Shown here piece after piece: positions 13,401-24,728 of a stretch of DNA of 64,000 nt. Each line of letters begins with the position of its first letter. Positions within the stretch are counted from its first letter, which is position 1. Source of the stretch: Sycobia sp. Sy_11 (taxonomy: Eukaryota > Arthropoda > Insecta > Hymenoptera > Epichrysomallidae). Below the pieces are notes generated by a model, which was given only the letters and a program-made list of their open reading frames with translations, ran no database searches and was not told where the DNA came from. Made by a program: the position numbers and the translations under genes. The DNA lies in NCBI GenBank assembly GCA_018907035.1, contig JACCIC010000015.1:5003501-5067500 (forward strand), in the 5' to 3' direction.

Positions 13401-14196
13401 CTTGTTATTTTATTTTCATTATAATTAGCTACATAATAAATAAATTACGAAATTTCAAGCGAGAAATTTAAAAAAATTAGCTACCTATAGTAACTCATAT
13501 GCGTACACGTTGCTTCCAACAAAAAAAAAAACACTACTTCAGAATTACAAATTGCAGTCGTATATATGAAACTTATGCCTCACTTTATGTACATTGGTGG
13601 ACGTATTTTACGCAAGGGAGTGCGAAATATGCATTTATGCGAATATGTTCAGCAAGCGTAAATTTAATGCAGAGCTGAAACCCTTTCATGTATAATTTGT
13701 CTATTATAAGTATTATACAAAGCTCTAAAGGATTTTCTCCGCAGAATTTCTCATTATATTTATTATGATCCGCGTTATTGTGTTACTTTTATTGCATTAT
13801 TGCGTTATTGCGTTTTATTTTGATGTAAGACTGGTTTGAGGAAACAAAATGAATATTCATGTAAGGAATAAATGTTATGAGAAATTAAAGTTTTTATTAA
13901 ACAATAAAAATTTAATTTTAGCACCCTTATTGGTAGATAAACCTTATTTTTAAGTTAATGGTGTAGCGTTAAATTATCGTTGGCCGAAAGCTATACGAAT
14001 CCTTATTTCGAAATCAGAAAATAAAAGAAAAAATGTCGAAGTGCCTTTTAGCAATAAAAGTAAAAAAGAAGCGTATAAAAAGGTAGAAAAAGGTAGAAAA
14101 AGCTGGAAAAAAACTTACGGCTATCATGTATAATTGTGCAATCCTATACTCTTCCACAGTAAGTGGAAGAGGTATCCGATATTCTTTAATCAACAT
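1299..14196 (-). CDS. rdgB: Retinal degeneration B / PITPNM-type phosphatidylinositol transfer protein, N-terminal half (6 exons, partial)
   Basis: Family role (known): RdgB/PITPNM proteins exchange phosphatidylinositol and phosphatidic acid at ER-plasma membrane contact sites and keep PIP2 supplied during phospholipase C signalling, notably in photoreceptors. Seen: six minus-strand exons join as 14196-14119, 8594-8258, 7415-7276, 6620-6503, 4694-4304 and 1474-1299. They give 1240 nt, 413 codons plus one base. The PITP domain covers about residues 1-260, starting MLIKEYRIPLPLTVEEYRIA and including GQYTHKIYH, WNAYPYTKTRYTCPF, EKTGRGPL, VEFRYWGMQTK and AHRQAWAWQDEW. T59, K61 and N90 fall at the numbers of the PI-contacting residues of class I PITPs. 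An acidic, Ser/Pro-rich linker follows, then DEFFDCQ at about 407-413, a candidate FFAT motif that would bind VAP in the ER membrane. Every junction keeps frame. The DDHD and LNS2 regions expected in the family are absent because the window ends. Identification is firm. Confidence 0.95.
1475..4303 (-). other. rdgB intron
   Basis: A 2.8 kb intron between the linker exons, flanked by GTATAT and GCGCAG. It contains a (GA)n microsatellite (CT on the transcript) at 4240-4276, close to the 5' splice site. I recognise nothing else in it. Confidence 0.85.
4240..4276. repeat. (GA)n microsatellite
   Basis: About 18 GA units in an rdgB intron. On the transcript it is a CU tract starting 27 nt after the 5' splice site, a possible polypyrimidine-tract-protein site. 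Confidence 0.95.
4304..4694 (-). CDS. rdgB: rdgB exon: end of PITP domain and acidic linker
   Basis: Acceptor GATGCAG precedes CCCTGAGG. It starts ALRKTMVRAHRQAWAWQDEW and runs through DIREIERQTQLALQAKMG, which closes the PITP domain. It then becomes an acidic, Ser/Pro-rich linker (EEQPEDGDEQDADK, SEGENSPEDSPTEVLPL) typical of this position and likely disordered. Donor is TTGAG|GTATAT in phase 2. The exon is much richer in GC than the flanking introns. A (CT)n tract lies on the transcript 27 nt beyond the donor. Confidence 0.95.
4695..6502 (-). other. rdgB intron
   Basis: A 1.8 kb AT-rich intron between GTGAGA and GATGCAG. No exon, repeat array or mobile element was recognised. Confidence 0.85.
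6503..6620 (-). CDS. rdgB: rdgB exon: PITP domain, CRVEFRYWGMQTK segment
   Basis: Acceptor TTCCCCAG precedes GGA AAG ACT. It encodes GKTQPTPAGRSLMCAYKLCR, then VEFRYWGMQTKLEKFIQDI, the C-terminal lobe of the PITP fold. The donor is ATAG|GTGAGA. Frame continues into ALRKTMVRAHRQAW in the next exon, as in other RdgB proteins. Confidence 0.95.
6621..7275 (-). other. rdgB intron
   Basis: A 655-bp intron with consensus borders (GTAAGT..CCCCAG). Nothing else recognised. Confidence 0.85.
7276..7415 (-). CDS. rdgB: rdgB exon: PITP domain, EKTGRGPL segment
   Basis: Acceptor CTTTTTAG precedes AT|ATAATCGAC and donor AAA|GTAAGT follows. It encodes IIDIVKDQLSGADYVKEEDP, then EKTGRGPLTESWLEEYWNDVK, a segment conserved in PITP domains. 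It enters in phase 1 and leaves in phase 0. The insert between exons is ordinary AT-rich intron. Confidence 0.95.
7416..8257 (-). other. rdgB intron
   Basis: An 842-bp intron (GTCAGT..TTTTAG). The part next to the upstream exon (about 7850-8250) is distinctly richer in GC, with runs such as cccccgccgccgcc. No coding potential was recognised there. Confidence 0.8.
8258..8594 (-). CDS. rdgB: rdgB exon: PITP domain core, lipid-headgroup residues
   Basis: Acceptor TTTCAG precedes AAA AAG TCT CGG. The exon codes for KKSREESKGAGSGVEIIV through LGGSDLRNRVV, residues 27-138 plus one base. It contains T59/K61 in GQYTHKIYH and N90 in EEAWNAYPY. I chose the donor G|GTCAGT at 8257 over the nearer CGG|GTAGTA because only the former keeps frame into the next exon (RNRVV-D-IIDIVKDQ). 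Confidence 0.93.
8891..8932. repeat. (AT)n microsatellite
   Basis: 21 AT units in the long rdgB intron. Confidence 0.95.
10387..10439. repeat. (AT)n microsatellite
   Basis: About 26 AT units in the same intron. Confidence 0.95.
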
Positions 14197-14231
14197 CTTG
14201 ATTGGTTTGGCTTCCGCTTATCCAGGCATTT
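14119..14231 (-). CDS. rdgB: rdgB exon with start codon and the end of the 5' leader
   Basis: Coding part 14196-14119 gives residues 1-26, MLIKEYRIPLP...MIA, the canonical N-terminus of the family, so the ATG at 14196 is the start. The exon ends at a consensus donor, GCC|GTAAGT. Upstream, TTGTTTCAG ends at 14232 and makes a good 3' splice site, so this exon probably begins at 14231 with 35 nt of leader. The leader has a tiny upstream ORF (Met-Pro-Gly-stop, 14229-14218). The first, non-coding exon would then lie further right and was not located. Confidence 0.85.
14218..14229 (-). promoter_or_regulatory. Short upstream ORF in the rdgB leader
   Basis: ATG CCT GGA TAA (Met-Pro-Gly-stop) lies right after the predicted 3' splice site, 21 nt before the main ATG. 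It would be translated only if the predicted leader exon is correct. Minimal upstream ORFs like this can lower initiation at the main start, but an effect here is inference. Confidence 0.4.
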
Positions 14232-16755
14232 CTGAAACAAAAAAAATTATGGTTTTTTTTTTGTTTAATCTGTAGTTATGCGGATAATATCCATGATGCA
14301 AATAATCGCATTATTTATTTCTAAAGTATTGTCCGTCGAATTTCGAACAAAGCGATGCGCGATCTATATTCACGGATTGCCGAGAAATGATTATTCAAAT
14401 TAAGCTCGGACAGACATTAAAGGATCAATTGCAATTTGGATTACTGAAGATTTGGTGCTTATCAACTGCTTGATTATATTTAATATTTAGTTTAATCCGT
14501 ATGTCAGTGGTTAAAGTAATATAGATTTATGCGTATTTTCTGCAACATTTAAAATACAATACATTAATTTTGAAACAGACTTGGCGCATTTTTAATTTCT
14601 AGGAAAACAATATCTGAAAATATGGAATAATCCATTTTCATGACTAAATTCGTACAAAATCGTGAACCTTTATTGGAAAACTGGATTTTTCTATTTAGCA
14701 TTTGAGAGAATGCTTGAATACTCAACTTTAAATAATATTTCGAGAATTCGAAATATTACTTTAAGACACGATATAGAATTATTCAGGGTATCGTATAATC
14801 TAAACTGTTCTTAGTAAAGAAGAACGGCTATCTTTTTGCAATTTTGTTTTGCATTGGACTCTATTTGCTCGCTGGCTAAACGCGTATAATAAAAAAAAAA
14901 GGTCTCAATCCTTTATTTAAGTCATCTCGTGGCTATTTTCCGTTCTCGCGACCGAGCCGCCGCTCGTTAAAAATTGACGGGCGTGAACAACGGCAGAAAC
15001 GCCAGGATTCCCAGCGCTGCTCTAGATTTTCTTGAAAATTTAAAAGCGACTACAGGTGGCTCCAAACGGGCAACATTCACTTCAGCGAACCTCGCCCGCC
15101 CCCCCCCCCGCCCTTTCTTCTTAAGCATAATCGTATCGCGATGCGCACGAACTGTGCACGGATCGGAAGAAGGAACCGACGATCGAGCTAACTGGCCCGC
15201 GAATGCTCATTCCGTCCGAGATTGTACAGTTTACACCGCGTTGAAGAGGGCGGCGGGTGGTATTGCGCGAGATATAACGGTTGAGTCGTAAAAGGTATTA
15301 TTTCTCCATACCTCTTATTATAAAGGAAAGTTCAACGTGAGACAATGATGGCTGATTATAAAAACGGGGAATCGCATGAAGGAAGGGCTCAGCTATCTAG
15401 AGAGTTAACTATGTTTGCTTCTTCCATTTTACGAATAACGATATAACGACACAAGATGTTTTTTAATCTTTCCTACTTTCAGAATTGTAGAAAATAGGAA
15501 TTGGTGCGCCGACTGTTGCAAACTAAATTAACAAATATTTTTATCGATATTAACATACTCGTAATTATATTGTTTTATGAATACTGTACAAAAATACAGA
15601 TAAAAAAATTTGTTAATTTTAGAATTATTATAAGAAATCCAATTCTTAACGACATATCATCAATTAACCGAAGCATTCGTACCACAATTCTAAAAAAAAA
15701 ATAAATTCTTACAAATAAATCCGTATGCTAAAAAATAAAATTAAGAGGTCAAATAAGAATAAAAGAAGAATGAATAAATGGATGAATTGAATTGAACATG
15801 TACATTTGTGCTTCACTCAAAGAATACGTTAGCAATCAATAATCTTAGTTATTGAATCTACCGAAGATACGAATTCAAAGCTAAACAATATTTGTTTACT
15901 AATTGGAAAGTTACAGCGATTTGATCAATTGAATTATTGGAATTTCGTAAGCAATATTTAAGATATTAATCGTATTAGAAAGAAGCTAAAATAAAGTAAT
16001 TCTTCCAATTCTGTTATTAAATTCAGAGCGATTATTGTCCAGTCTTATATGTTTCTCATAATCCGATTTATTATGCATACTTATCCTTATTGGGAGCTTT
16101 ATTGATGATAAACATACACAAGACGATCTTCCAATATGTACCTCAAAATTTCCCCGATTTACTGTAAATAAACAGATTTCTCAGAAATAATAGTGCCTTC
16201 CCTTCCACAGATAGATCTCATTCTTATAAAAATTTTAAGGGTATCGGTGAAATCAGCTTAAAACTGACTTGGAGACATTAGGATCATCAAACCCGAACCA
16301 GTCAAAACCAAACGAGAACCTGACGATGTATGGATACACTTTCGAATTATTCTACGTAACCTCAAAAATTCGACATTCTCTACATTTTCCTAACGTAAAA
16401 TAGTTCATAAACCATCTAACTACTTTAACACAGTTTATCTTATAACCTTGAACTGACAACTCATCGAGCCATGTAACACTTTGACTTATTAGCGATGCTC
16501 GCCAGGTGGCAGAAAAAGCCCGCTCATCCCACACATGTACGAGGACAAAAAAAGAAGAACACATGCAAACCCGTAGCGTTTATATTACGAGTGACATTTA
16601 CGATTCGAGAAAAGTTTCACGCACAACGTCTGCGCTGCGAGGTGCATAACTCTCGCGGTCACCAGGCAATGCTTTCCACGCGCAACCTCACGAGTGCCCA
16701 ATACCCCTAAGGCGGAAGCTCACCAAGTGCAGCTAGTACTCTGTCCCTCCCTCTT

Positions 16756-16807
<52 letters not shown>
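16756..16807. repeat. (CT)n microsatellite
   Basis: About 24 CT units with one GT interruption, inside a GC-richer patch. It explains the Leu/Ser and Glu/Arg-rich frames there. Confidence 0.95.
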
Positions 16808-19800
16808 GTCACGCTCTCTCCCTCTCGCCGCGTTCATGTACGCAAAACCTTGTCCATCGAGAGGGGTTGGCCTACTTTTCCATTTCCCTTGCCGCACGCG
16901 CGCGGCTAAAGCCTCGTCCCGCGAGCATTCGATTATAATTCTCCCCCTGATTTGCGGCCGATCTGAAGAGGTACGGCGCGGCATGCCGGGCTCCGACGAT
17001 CGTCATAAGCCGCAGGAATTTGGTCGAGGAGTCCTCGAGGGGATCTGATAGGAATTCATTGATTTTGGGATTATCTAGTTCGACATCGGGATATTGGGAG
17101 TTGATTAAAGGCCCGTGCGTAGATTGTATTGGATTTTTTTTTTTGTTGGATTATTGAACGACAAACTGTCAATTCTTATTTCAGCTGTACTTTGGGAAAT
17201 AAGAAAAATAGTAATCGTCGGAAGTACTTGGTTACGTCAGTATTGTTTTGAGTTAAAATCGATATTTCGATTGGATGATATATTTAATTTTTCATTCCTC
17301 CTCGATAAACGAATGTGAGTTGTTAACCTATAGTTAGCGATTCAATTTCAAATATGATTTTTCCTAAGAACGTGTGATCGTTCGAAAAAGTAATGCGTAT
17401 ACTTCTGATTCCCCGCGTACTTGTTTTTACACCATAGAAGCTGTTTATTAAATTCTCATTTATCATTTATTATCATTCTCAAAATCATAATTCGATTTGA
17501 TCGTTTAGTAAAAAATCATTTTCCACTTGATTGTTGGACATTTTTGAGCCAATTTTCTTGCATCAATAACATGCTTAATTATATATTATATTCATTTTTA
17601 AAAAAGGCTTGGCTGTTAAACAATATCATACATATCAAGAAAAACACAACTTAATGTCGAACTTAATTAAAGTAAATAAAATTAATGAATCTTTGCTGAT
17701 AGAATACATATTAATATATTTTTAATTATTCTGAAGTGATTTTGGCCAGAGCATTAATCGTTGTATACGAATTCAATTACCGATGGTTAGACACCTTATT
17801 AAATCGATCCTTGTCAAAACTGATAAAATGCAAATTCTGGACTGAAAGCTTTATAATTAGCATCCCAAATATCAGGATACTCGATTTCTACGGTTCGTTG
17901 AAAGATCATTATAAAATGATTTCCTTATCATTACGGTATATGAATGACGTACCACTTCTTAAAAATTTCTAGTATATAAAAATTTTCGATATGTCAAATA
18001 AAATCTTATATATATTGTCATTTAAAAACTTCTCCTGGTTGTTGCTCTATTTCATATCAAACTCTATCAAAATGTCTGCTTAGATAAGCAGATTTTTTTT
18101 AGTTCGTATCTTAAAAGCACGAACGACATTTATTGTTTGTTGAAAATCATTATTCAATCATAAACTCAACAGTCAAGTAATTTCGCTAATTAAATAAGTT
18201 AACCTAAAAGTCAGTCTAATGCTCGACTTTCATCTAGTTTTGAACTTCAGAAAGTTATCTTGGTGCATCTGTATCTTTTAATTACGTTTCAGAAAGCAAG
18301 TATCGCGTATCTACCGTATTAATCTTTCATCATTGTTCCTGTAATTAGCGCAGAAGTAAAGTCATAATTTGAAACCAAAACGAAAAACAATCTTTACAGC
18401 AAAATTACCTGGTTGTCATTAAAAATTACGTTTGTAATTTAAAATTATTGGCTATTCGAAAAAATTGGTTTGTTAATGCAATGAGTAAACAATGTCTCTT
18501 AGAGTTTTCTGTGCGAGACAGGGAAGATAAATTTATGACAGGAAAAAGGTTAACCCGGTTGATCGGCTCCTCCCCCGGCGCAAAAATGCTCCTTTATTTC
18601 TCCGTTTCAGTTCCGATAAACGAGACGAAAAGTGTTTATTCCAATTCGGCTATTTTTAACTTTCCCACTTTTTCCTAGTCTGTTACTGAAAAAGCCGTAA
18701 ATGTAGAATAAAAATGTTTGCGTATTTTTCTCGTATAAGGAAATTTTAAAATGAGAAAAATCTAGGCACGTAGCTTCTCGAGCTCGCATCATAAGCAAAT
18801 CTAAAGAATAAACGCACCAAATGGAAAATATGCAGTGCTAATGGCAAAATTTAATTATACAATCGAACATATTTACACTTTGTAATTATTAAAGCAGCTG
18901 TCCATAATTGTTTTCATTCGAAATTTTCAACAATTCGTTTTCATTCAAATATTATAAAAAACTATTTTAAGACCTACAAATAATTTATAGCCGAAACAAT
19001 AGCATACTAATTTTTCAATAATATTCCAATTTCATCAAAGATGTTCGGTTTATTTTGGAAAATTCTAACCTTACTTGGAAAATACTAACTCTAAAACATT
19101 TCCACTCATTTTTATAAATATTCAAGCTTTATGCACTTACGTTTTCGTTTTTATCAACAAGATCGTTTTTCAAACTACTTTCAAGCGTTCTCAAGCGCAC
19201 CAATGTTTATCGTAGCGCGAGATAGCGCTATTATTATACTTTGACTTTTCTCTCATCCCTGCTTTACACACTTAATCGTAAGTTGTAAATTACGCCAGTC
19301 GCAATTTCAACCATCTTATTTTTGCACGTGTTCTTAACCTCGCTCGATGTGATTTACAATGTTGAAAATTTTTACGAACGTCCAGAAGCATGTATTACGT
19401 AAAAAAAAAAAACAAGAGAATTTTCTTCTTGCAGCGATCACTATTTGAAACGTTTTATGAAAACGCGTATTCGCTATTAATTTTCAAAATTTTCACAGAA
19501 CATTAATTTTATGAAAAATTGTTTGTTTATCAAAAGCTAAGTTCAATTGTAATAATTATCATTGCTATTTTTGTAAGGTAATTATCAATATCTAATAAAA
19601 ATTATCCGACACAGTACCATTAAATTTCCGAACAATATATATACTGACCCAAATTTGATTTCTATAGTAGTCGAGTATTGGTAAATTATGAAAGGTTCCT
19701 TAATAGTTTTTACAATATTACGCTAGCCATGTTTTAAAAAATATAGAATTTTACAATTTCTATTGCTATTTAACTAATATTAATTATATATTAGAAATGC

Positions 19801-22800
19801 AATCTTTAATTACAAATCCAGTATCTGCAGCTAAACTCAATAATTGTTGAGAGATACAAAAGTTATTAATTGAATTCCATCGGCCACATCTCTTGTCAGA
19901 AGATGAACTAGACTGATTTTAAAACCAACTGCTTTGCATTTTGAGTGGTAAAGAGACTTCAGAATTATCCCAGCTTTTAATTGGCTAAAATACATTCGCT
20001 TCAAACTTCTTATCAACTTTTACTACCTGAATTAATTCTGGTAGCAAACTTTTATTATAAGCAAAATTGACAAACAAACCCGAAATTTAAAAACTCTAAT
20101 ATAAAACAAAGAAACTAAAACTAAAAATAATAAAACAATACCATTGCAATACCGAAGCAGTACTGTACGAGGTGTTCGTCAACCTAACATAAATAGTAAG
20201 ATAATCCAATACATTGCGATTGGCATTATTGTGATTTGCATAATTATCTAAGTAGGTAAGAGAAATATAGACACTTGTGAAAAATTCAGTGGGAGCTAAC
20301 TGATATTCTAATTAAAAGAGACTAATATTGGTCAGATGATACTTACTCGAAAGTCTATTTATACAAAATTATTGATTATTTATTTATACCCACTGATTTG
20401 TTTCGTTGAGTCTTAGATTCCCGTCCTGATTAAACAAGAAAATTTATCATCTCAACGTTAATCTATATAAAATGCTAATTTCAGACAACGAAATCCTAGG
20501 ATAGCTCTGAAGTCTGCCGGCACTCAAAAAAATTAAGTCTTAGAGTCCTGTTTAACTTAGTTTAGCATCCCCAAATCCGCCCATAGTAATTTATCTACTC
20601 GGGCATATCGTTGATTTGAAGTAATGAATTAACGTATTTAAGATCGTTATTAATGCTCCCTTAATGAAACTATACTTGGCAGATTTACAACTTAAATTAT
20701 TTGATTAAAAAATAATCTCATAATCAAAATATTCCTTTCGAGTCACGTGTACTAAAGGAGCGTACTTCTCGTCCTGTGTTTCACCATGTTTGCCTCCTCC
20801 CTTTCCTACGTCTGACTGCAATTAGTTTATTTCACTTGAGCGGGTTTTACCTATAATAGGCATCCTTGAAAATACCTTCCGCTTAATTAGACGGGATGCT
20901 TCCTTTTTATTCCAAAGTGACTCCCAATCGCTCGATTCGCCACGATTAACTAATATTATTAATCCGAAACTTTCGCGATCAATGGCGACGTGCACGAATG
21001 AAATCGATAGCGTTTGGAAGTTTAATAAATCAATCACGAGCTGAGCGGAGTAGCGACGGGCCACGTGGCTGGAAAATCAATCTAGACCGCATATTTTTCC
21101 AACGAATAGAGATGAAATTTATAAATTAGAAATTATGTGATAATAATCCTCGGTGATGTAATATTTTGTAATTTGGCAATTTCGAACTTGGAGCTTTTAT
21201 TATTCCGTTCGACTTCGTCCTTAATAAATACGAGTAGTGGAGTTTGTTCGAGGTTAAACGATAAAATTGAACGAAAATTCGAAAATATAGCAAAACATTG
21301 AACGAGAAAATTATACGGAAAATGTAAGGGGACTGGTCTTCATCCCAATCGTTTTGGAATTTTTTATCAAACAAGTTTGTCTGTTATGAAGTTAGGCTTT
21401 GATATTAATTAATCTTCATTCCTAGATGCCAGAGAATAACTATAGCGAAATATCATCTGTATATAATGTCTTTGATCTAATCTCCTTAGAATAAGCTCAT
21501 TAATTACCTTGTCTGTACGGATTATCACGCATTTAACTTTACAATTGAGAATATTGTCACGTGGATTGTAGTATACGAAATTATGAATTTATATATATGA
21601 ATTTATAAATTTATAGAATGAAATTATGAATTTATATGTGTACGCTTATGAAAATATTTATAGCAATGCCAAAAATAAATATTTATTATTAATGAGAAAT
21701 ACATTATTTATACAATAATTTTAAAAAATACATTCTAACACAGTATTTGTATTAAAAGTAAAAAAGTTTCCATTAATTTAACGGTATGGCGAACTCCTAT
21801 GCTATGAGAACGCGGTTTCAATAAATATTCTGGTATTTGTTCTTTTTTTTTTAAATGGCACACACAGAATTATTTATAGTTGCGAGTCGGCAAAAAAATT
21901 CTGTTAACTCCTGATGCTGCAAAAATTTTCTTTTTATTTAATATTGTACAAGAATAAAAATACGCGCATAATATTCATTCTTTTTTCTAGTTTTTTTTTC
22001 ATTCTTCTTTTAAATAAAAGGCCAGAGAGCTTATTTTTAGTTATGTAAAGAGTTTTTGTTCCTGCCTTCAAACCCTGACCATAATCCATAATATTATATA
22101 TGTATAACAAGTAAAATATTTTACTTATTGTTATAAATAATTTCAATTTAAAAAGCACAAAGTTTCATATGATTATGTATAATGCAATATGTGATATATG
22201 TAATATTCAGTATACTAAAATATCTGTAAAACTAAAACCGATTCCATATTTAACGTCCCAACGTAGAGCTGTGAGAGTAATTAAAACAAAAAAAGAACAC
22301 AAAAAAAAACAATTGTTTAAAAGTCATCGGCAACGAATATCGAGAAATCAAGTTTAGAGCCTGGCTTCTTTTCATTTTCGAATATCACTTGAAAAAGTGG
22401 CTTAATCAACCGTAATTGTAATGAAAATAGATGGTCTTTAGTTCTCACGAAAATGCCAGTAGTACAATGCCGGATACGGGAGTCCAGTGCGAATTTAAAA
22501 CGACCGCGTTACAAACGCTCTAGATGAGCTATTGTTTCGTTTACTGATTTTCGCGCCTATGAAACGCACCTGACCGAAGGCTATATCAGGAAATGGCCCG
22601 ATGTGCTAGAGAGAATAGAGAGGGAGAGAGTGAGAGAGAGTGGGAGAGTGAATGCGCGCACCTACATTTTATTCCTCGTTTCGTTTGCATTTCATTTCTA
22701 TGTTTGTCACCGAAGCTTTTATCACACTTTTACCGCACATACGGTGGACATTGAAAGCTCGCTGCGTGATCGGCTATATTATTCTCTCTCTCTTTCTTTC

Positions 22801-23545
22801 TCTCTCTTTATTTTTTTTTTGCCTCCTCCGTTCCGTTTCTCGCTTTGTTCGGCTGCTAATTGGATTATTTTCGCGTATAAAAGATCAATGTCTATGTAGA
22901 ACGTGTTGGTTGACCTTTTCTTCCGTTTTTTTTCTTTTCAGGCTTAGAAAGTTTGGGGACAGTGAGCCGCGCATGCGGTTTCTTTTCTCTCTCTTTTTTA
23001 TTTTCATTTTTTTTTTATAAATCCGGCAATTTTTCATTCCACTTTTAGACGAGAGAATGACGAAGCTTATTCAAACGTTTAGTCAGGGAGCGTCGTTAAA
23101 GGAATTTGGAGATGGATGAAGCTTTATATTATAAATATAAAAAGTTATTTTTACTTGTAACAATTTTTTACCGTTTGAAACATATATATATATATAGCAT
23201 TAGTTTACCGAGTATTACGTATATTATTAAAAGAAATATCACCACAATATCGTATTGATTTACTCTGATAAATATTTAAGCACGCACGCATGGCTTTGTA
23301 ACAATTATAATTATCCCATAAAAGATGAGTATAAAAATAAAGTTTCTTAATTCGATAAAGTTTTAATTAAGTCCATTAAAGTAAATTACATTAAAAACAA
23401 AAATGATGTTATTTCCAAAACTGTACAAAATTTCAATAATTGTTATGATGAACATTCAAATGACGCCAGAGCGGCGTATTCCGTTTCATACATTATGGCT
23501 GGTACTGAAGAAAGTTTTTATTGTAAATGTCCATCTATTGTGAAA

Positions 23546-23548
<3 letters not shown>

Positions 23549-23599
<51 letters not shown>
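23549..23599. repeat. (AT)n microsatellite
   Basis: About 25 uninterrupted AT units. Confidence 0.95.
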
Positions 23600-23600
<1 letters not shown>

Positions 23601-24361
23601 CTTTATTTAATATCTCGCTCATTGGAAGAAAGAGTCTAAGCCACGAAAATTTGGAATATAAAAGCACGCAAAATAGAAGCGCAGTTTATTCTCCCAATAA
23701 AATGTTTTCGAAAATGCCGATATGTTTTTAAAACTAAAATACGCACGAATATAATATTTCCCCCGTATAAGAGAGAGAATGGGATATTTTTCGCTCTCAA
23801 TGCCTTCGATGCTCACACACACGGATCTCACGCGGGACGCTAAAGTTGGCTTGTTTAAGTTTTCATGTAACATGTCGGATTACGAATTCACGGAATTTGA
23901 AAGAGTATTTTCCAATGTGAGCATTTATGCCAGAGCAGCTTTTTATCAAATTAATTTTGACGATTTTGAAATTAATTCGGTATAAATATATTTTTACTTG
24001 AGTTCTATAAAATAATTTTTACACAATAATTTTTACATAATAAAAATAATATCTTAGTTATATAATTATTATGATTATTATTTATACTTATTAAGATTAT
24101 ATCTATTAATTCTTTTAATAAAATAATAAAGTGCAGAAATTCTGTACATTTTTTTTACAATTTTTTTTCAGAATTTTTCGGATTGTAAATGTTAAAAAAA
24201 ATTACGCAATGAATTATTGTCAAGCATCGCATCACGCTATCTAATCAATTTATCAATTTTTTGTTTAAATCCAGTATATTTTATTTTAATGGAATTCAAA
24301 TAAAAACTATGATTAAACTCATTGTGATCGTGAAATCAGTATGTTATTTATTGAAGTCAGT

Positions 24362-24364
<3 letters not shown>

Positions 24365-24411
<47 letters not shown>
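24365..24411. repeat. (AT)n microsatellite
   Basis: About 23 AT units, 0.8 kb from the preceding array. Confidence 0.95.
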
Positions 24412-24414
<3 letters not shown>

Positions 24415-24690
24415 CAAATATAAATATACAAAAATCGCTGCTTAACTACAATATAAATTTTAGAATGATTTAATTTACATAATTATCCGTCAGTGGCCAG
24501 CACTTTATCAGGATTCTCCTAATCGCGTTCAAATAAATCACCATCTCCAATAGACAAACAAGCAAGCAAAACAAGAAACAATAAAAAAAAAAGAATCTAC
24601 TCGAGTTACGTAAGACATAGTTATTGGCGCTATCTCGGCGGAGCTAGAACAATAGGATGCTGCGCCAGGGGAGCAAGAGACCGCGTGCCT

Positions 24691-24728
24691 TATATACATG
24701 TCCCCTAGCTTGCGCCGGCTTCATTTGT
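24691..24728 (+). promoter_or_regulatory. Candidate TATA + initiator core promoter
   Basis: TATATA at 24691 is followed by TCATTT, which matches the insect initiator consensus TCAKTY, with its A at 24723. That puts the TATA box at -32. The 120 bp upstream is richer in GC than the surroundings. No coding exon was recognised downstream on the plus strand, so any product would be non-coding or a far-spliced leader. Such pairs occur by chance in AT-rich DNA. Confidence 0.25.

Larger units (their letters stand above)
8595..14118 (-). other. rdgB intron, 5.5 kb, with two long (AT)n arrays
   Basis: The longest rdgB intron in the window, between GTAAGT and TTTCAG. It holds (AT)n arrays at 8891-8932 and 10387-10439. 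Open frames at 11.7-12.5 kb on both strands give short, unrecognised peptides, and I do not call them genes. Confidence 0.8.
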
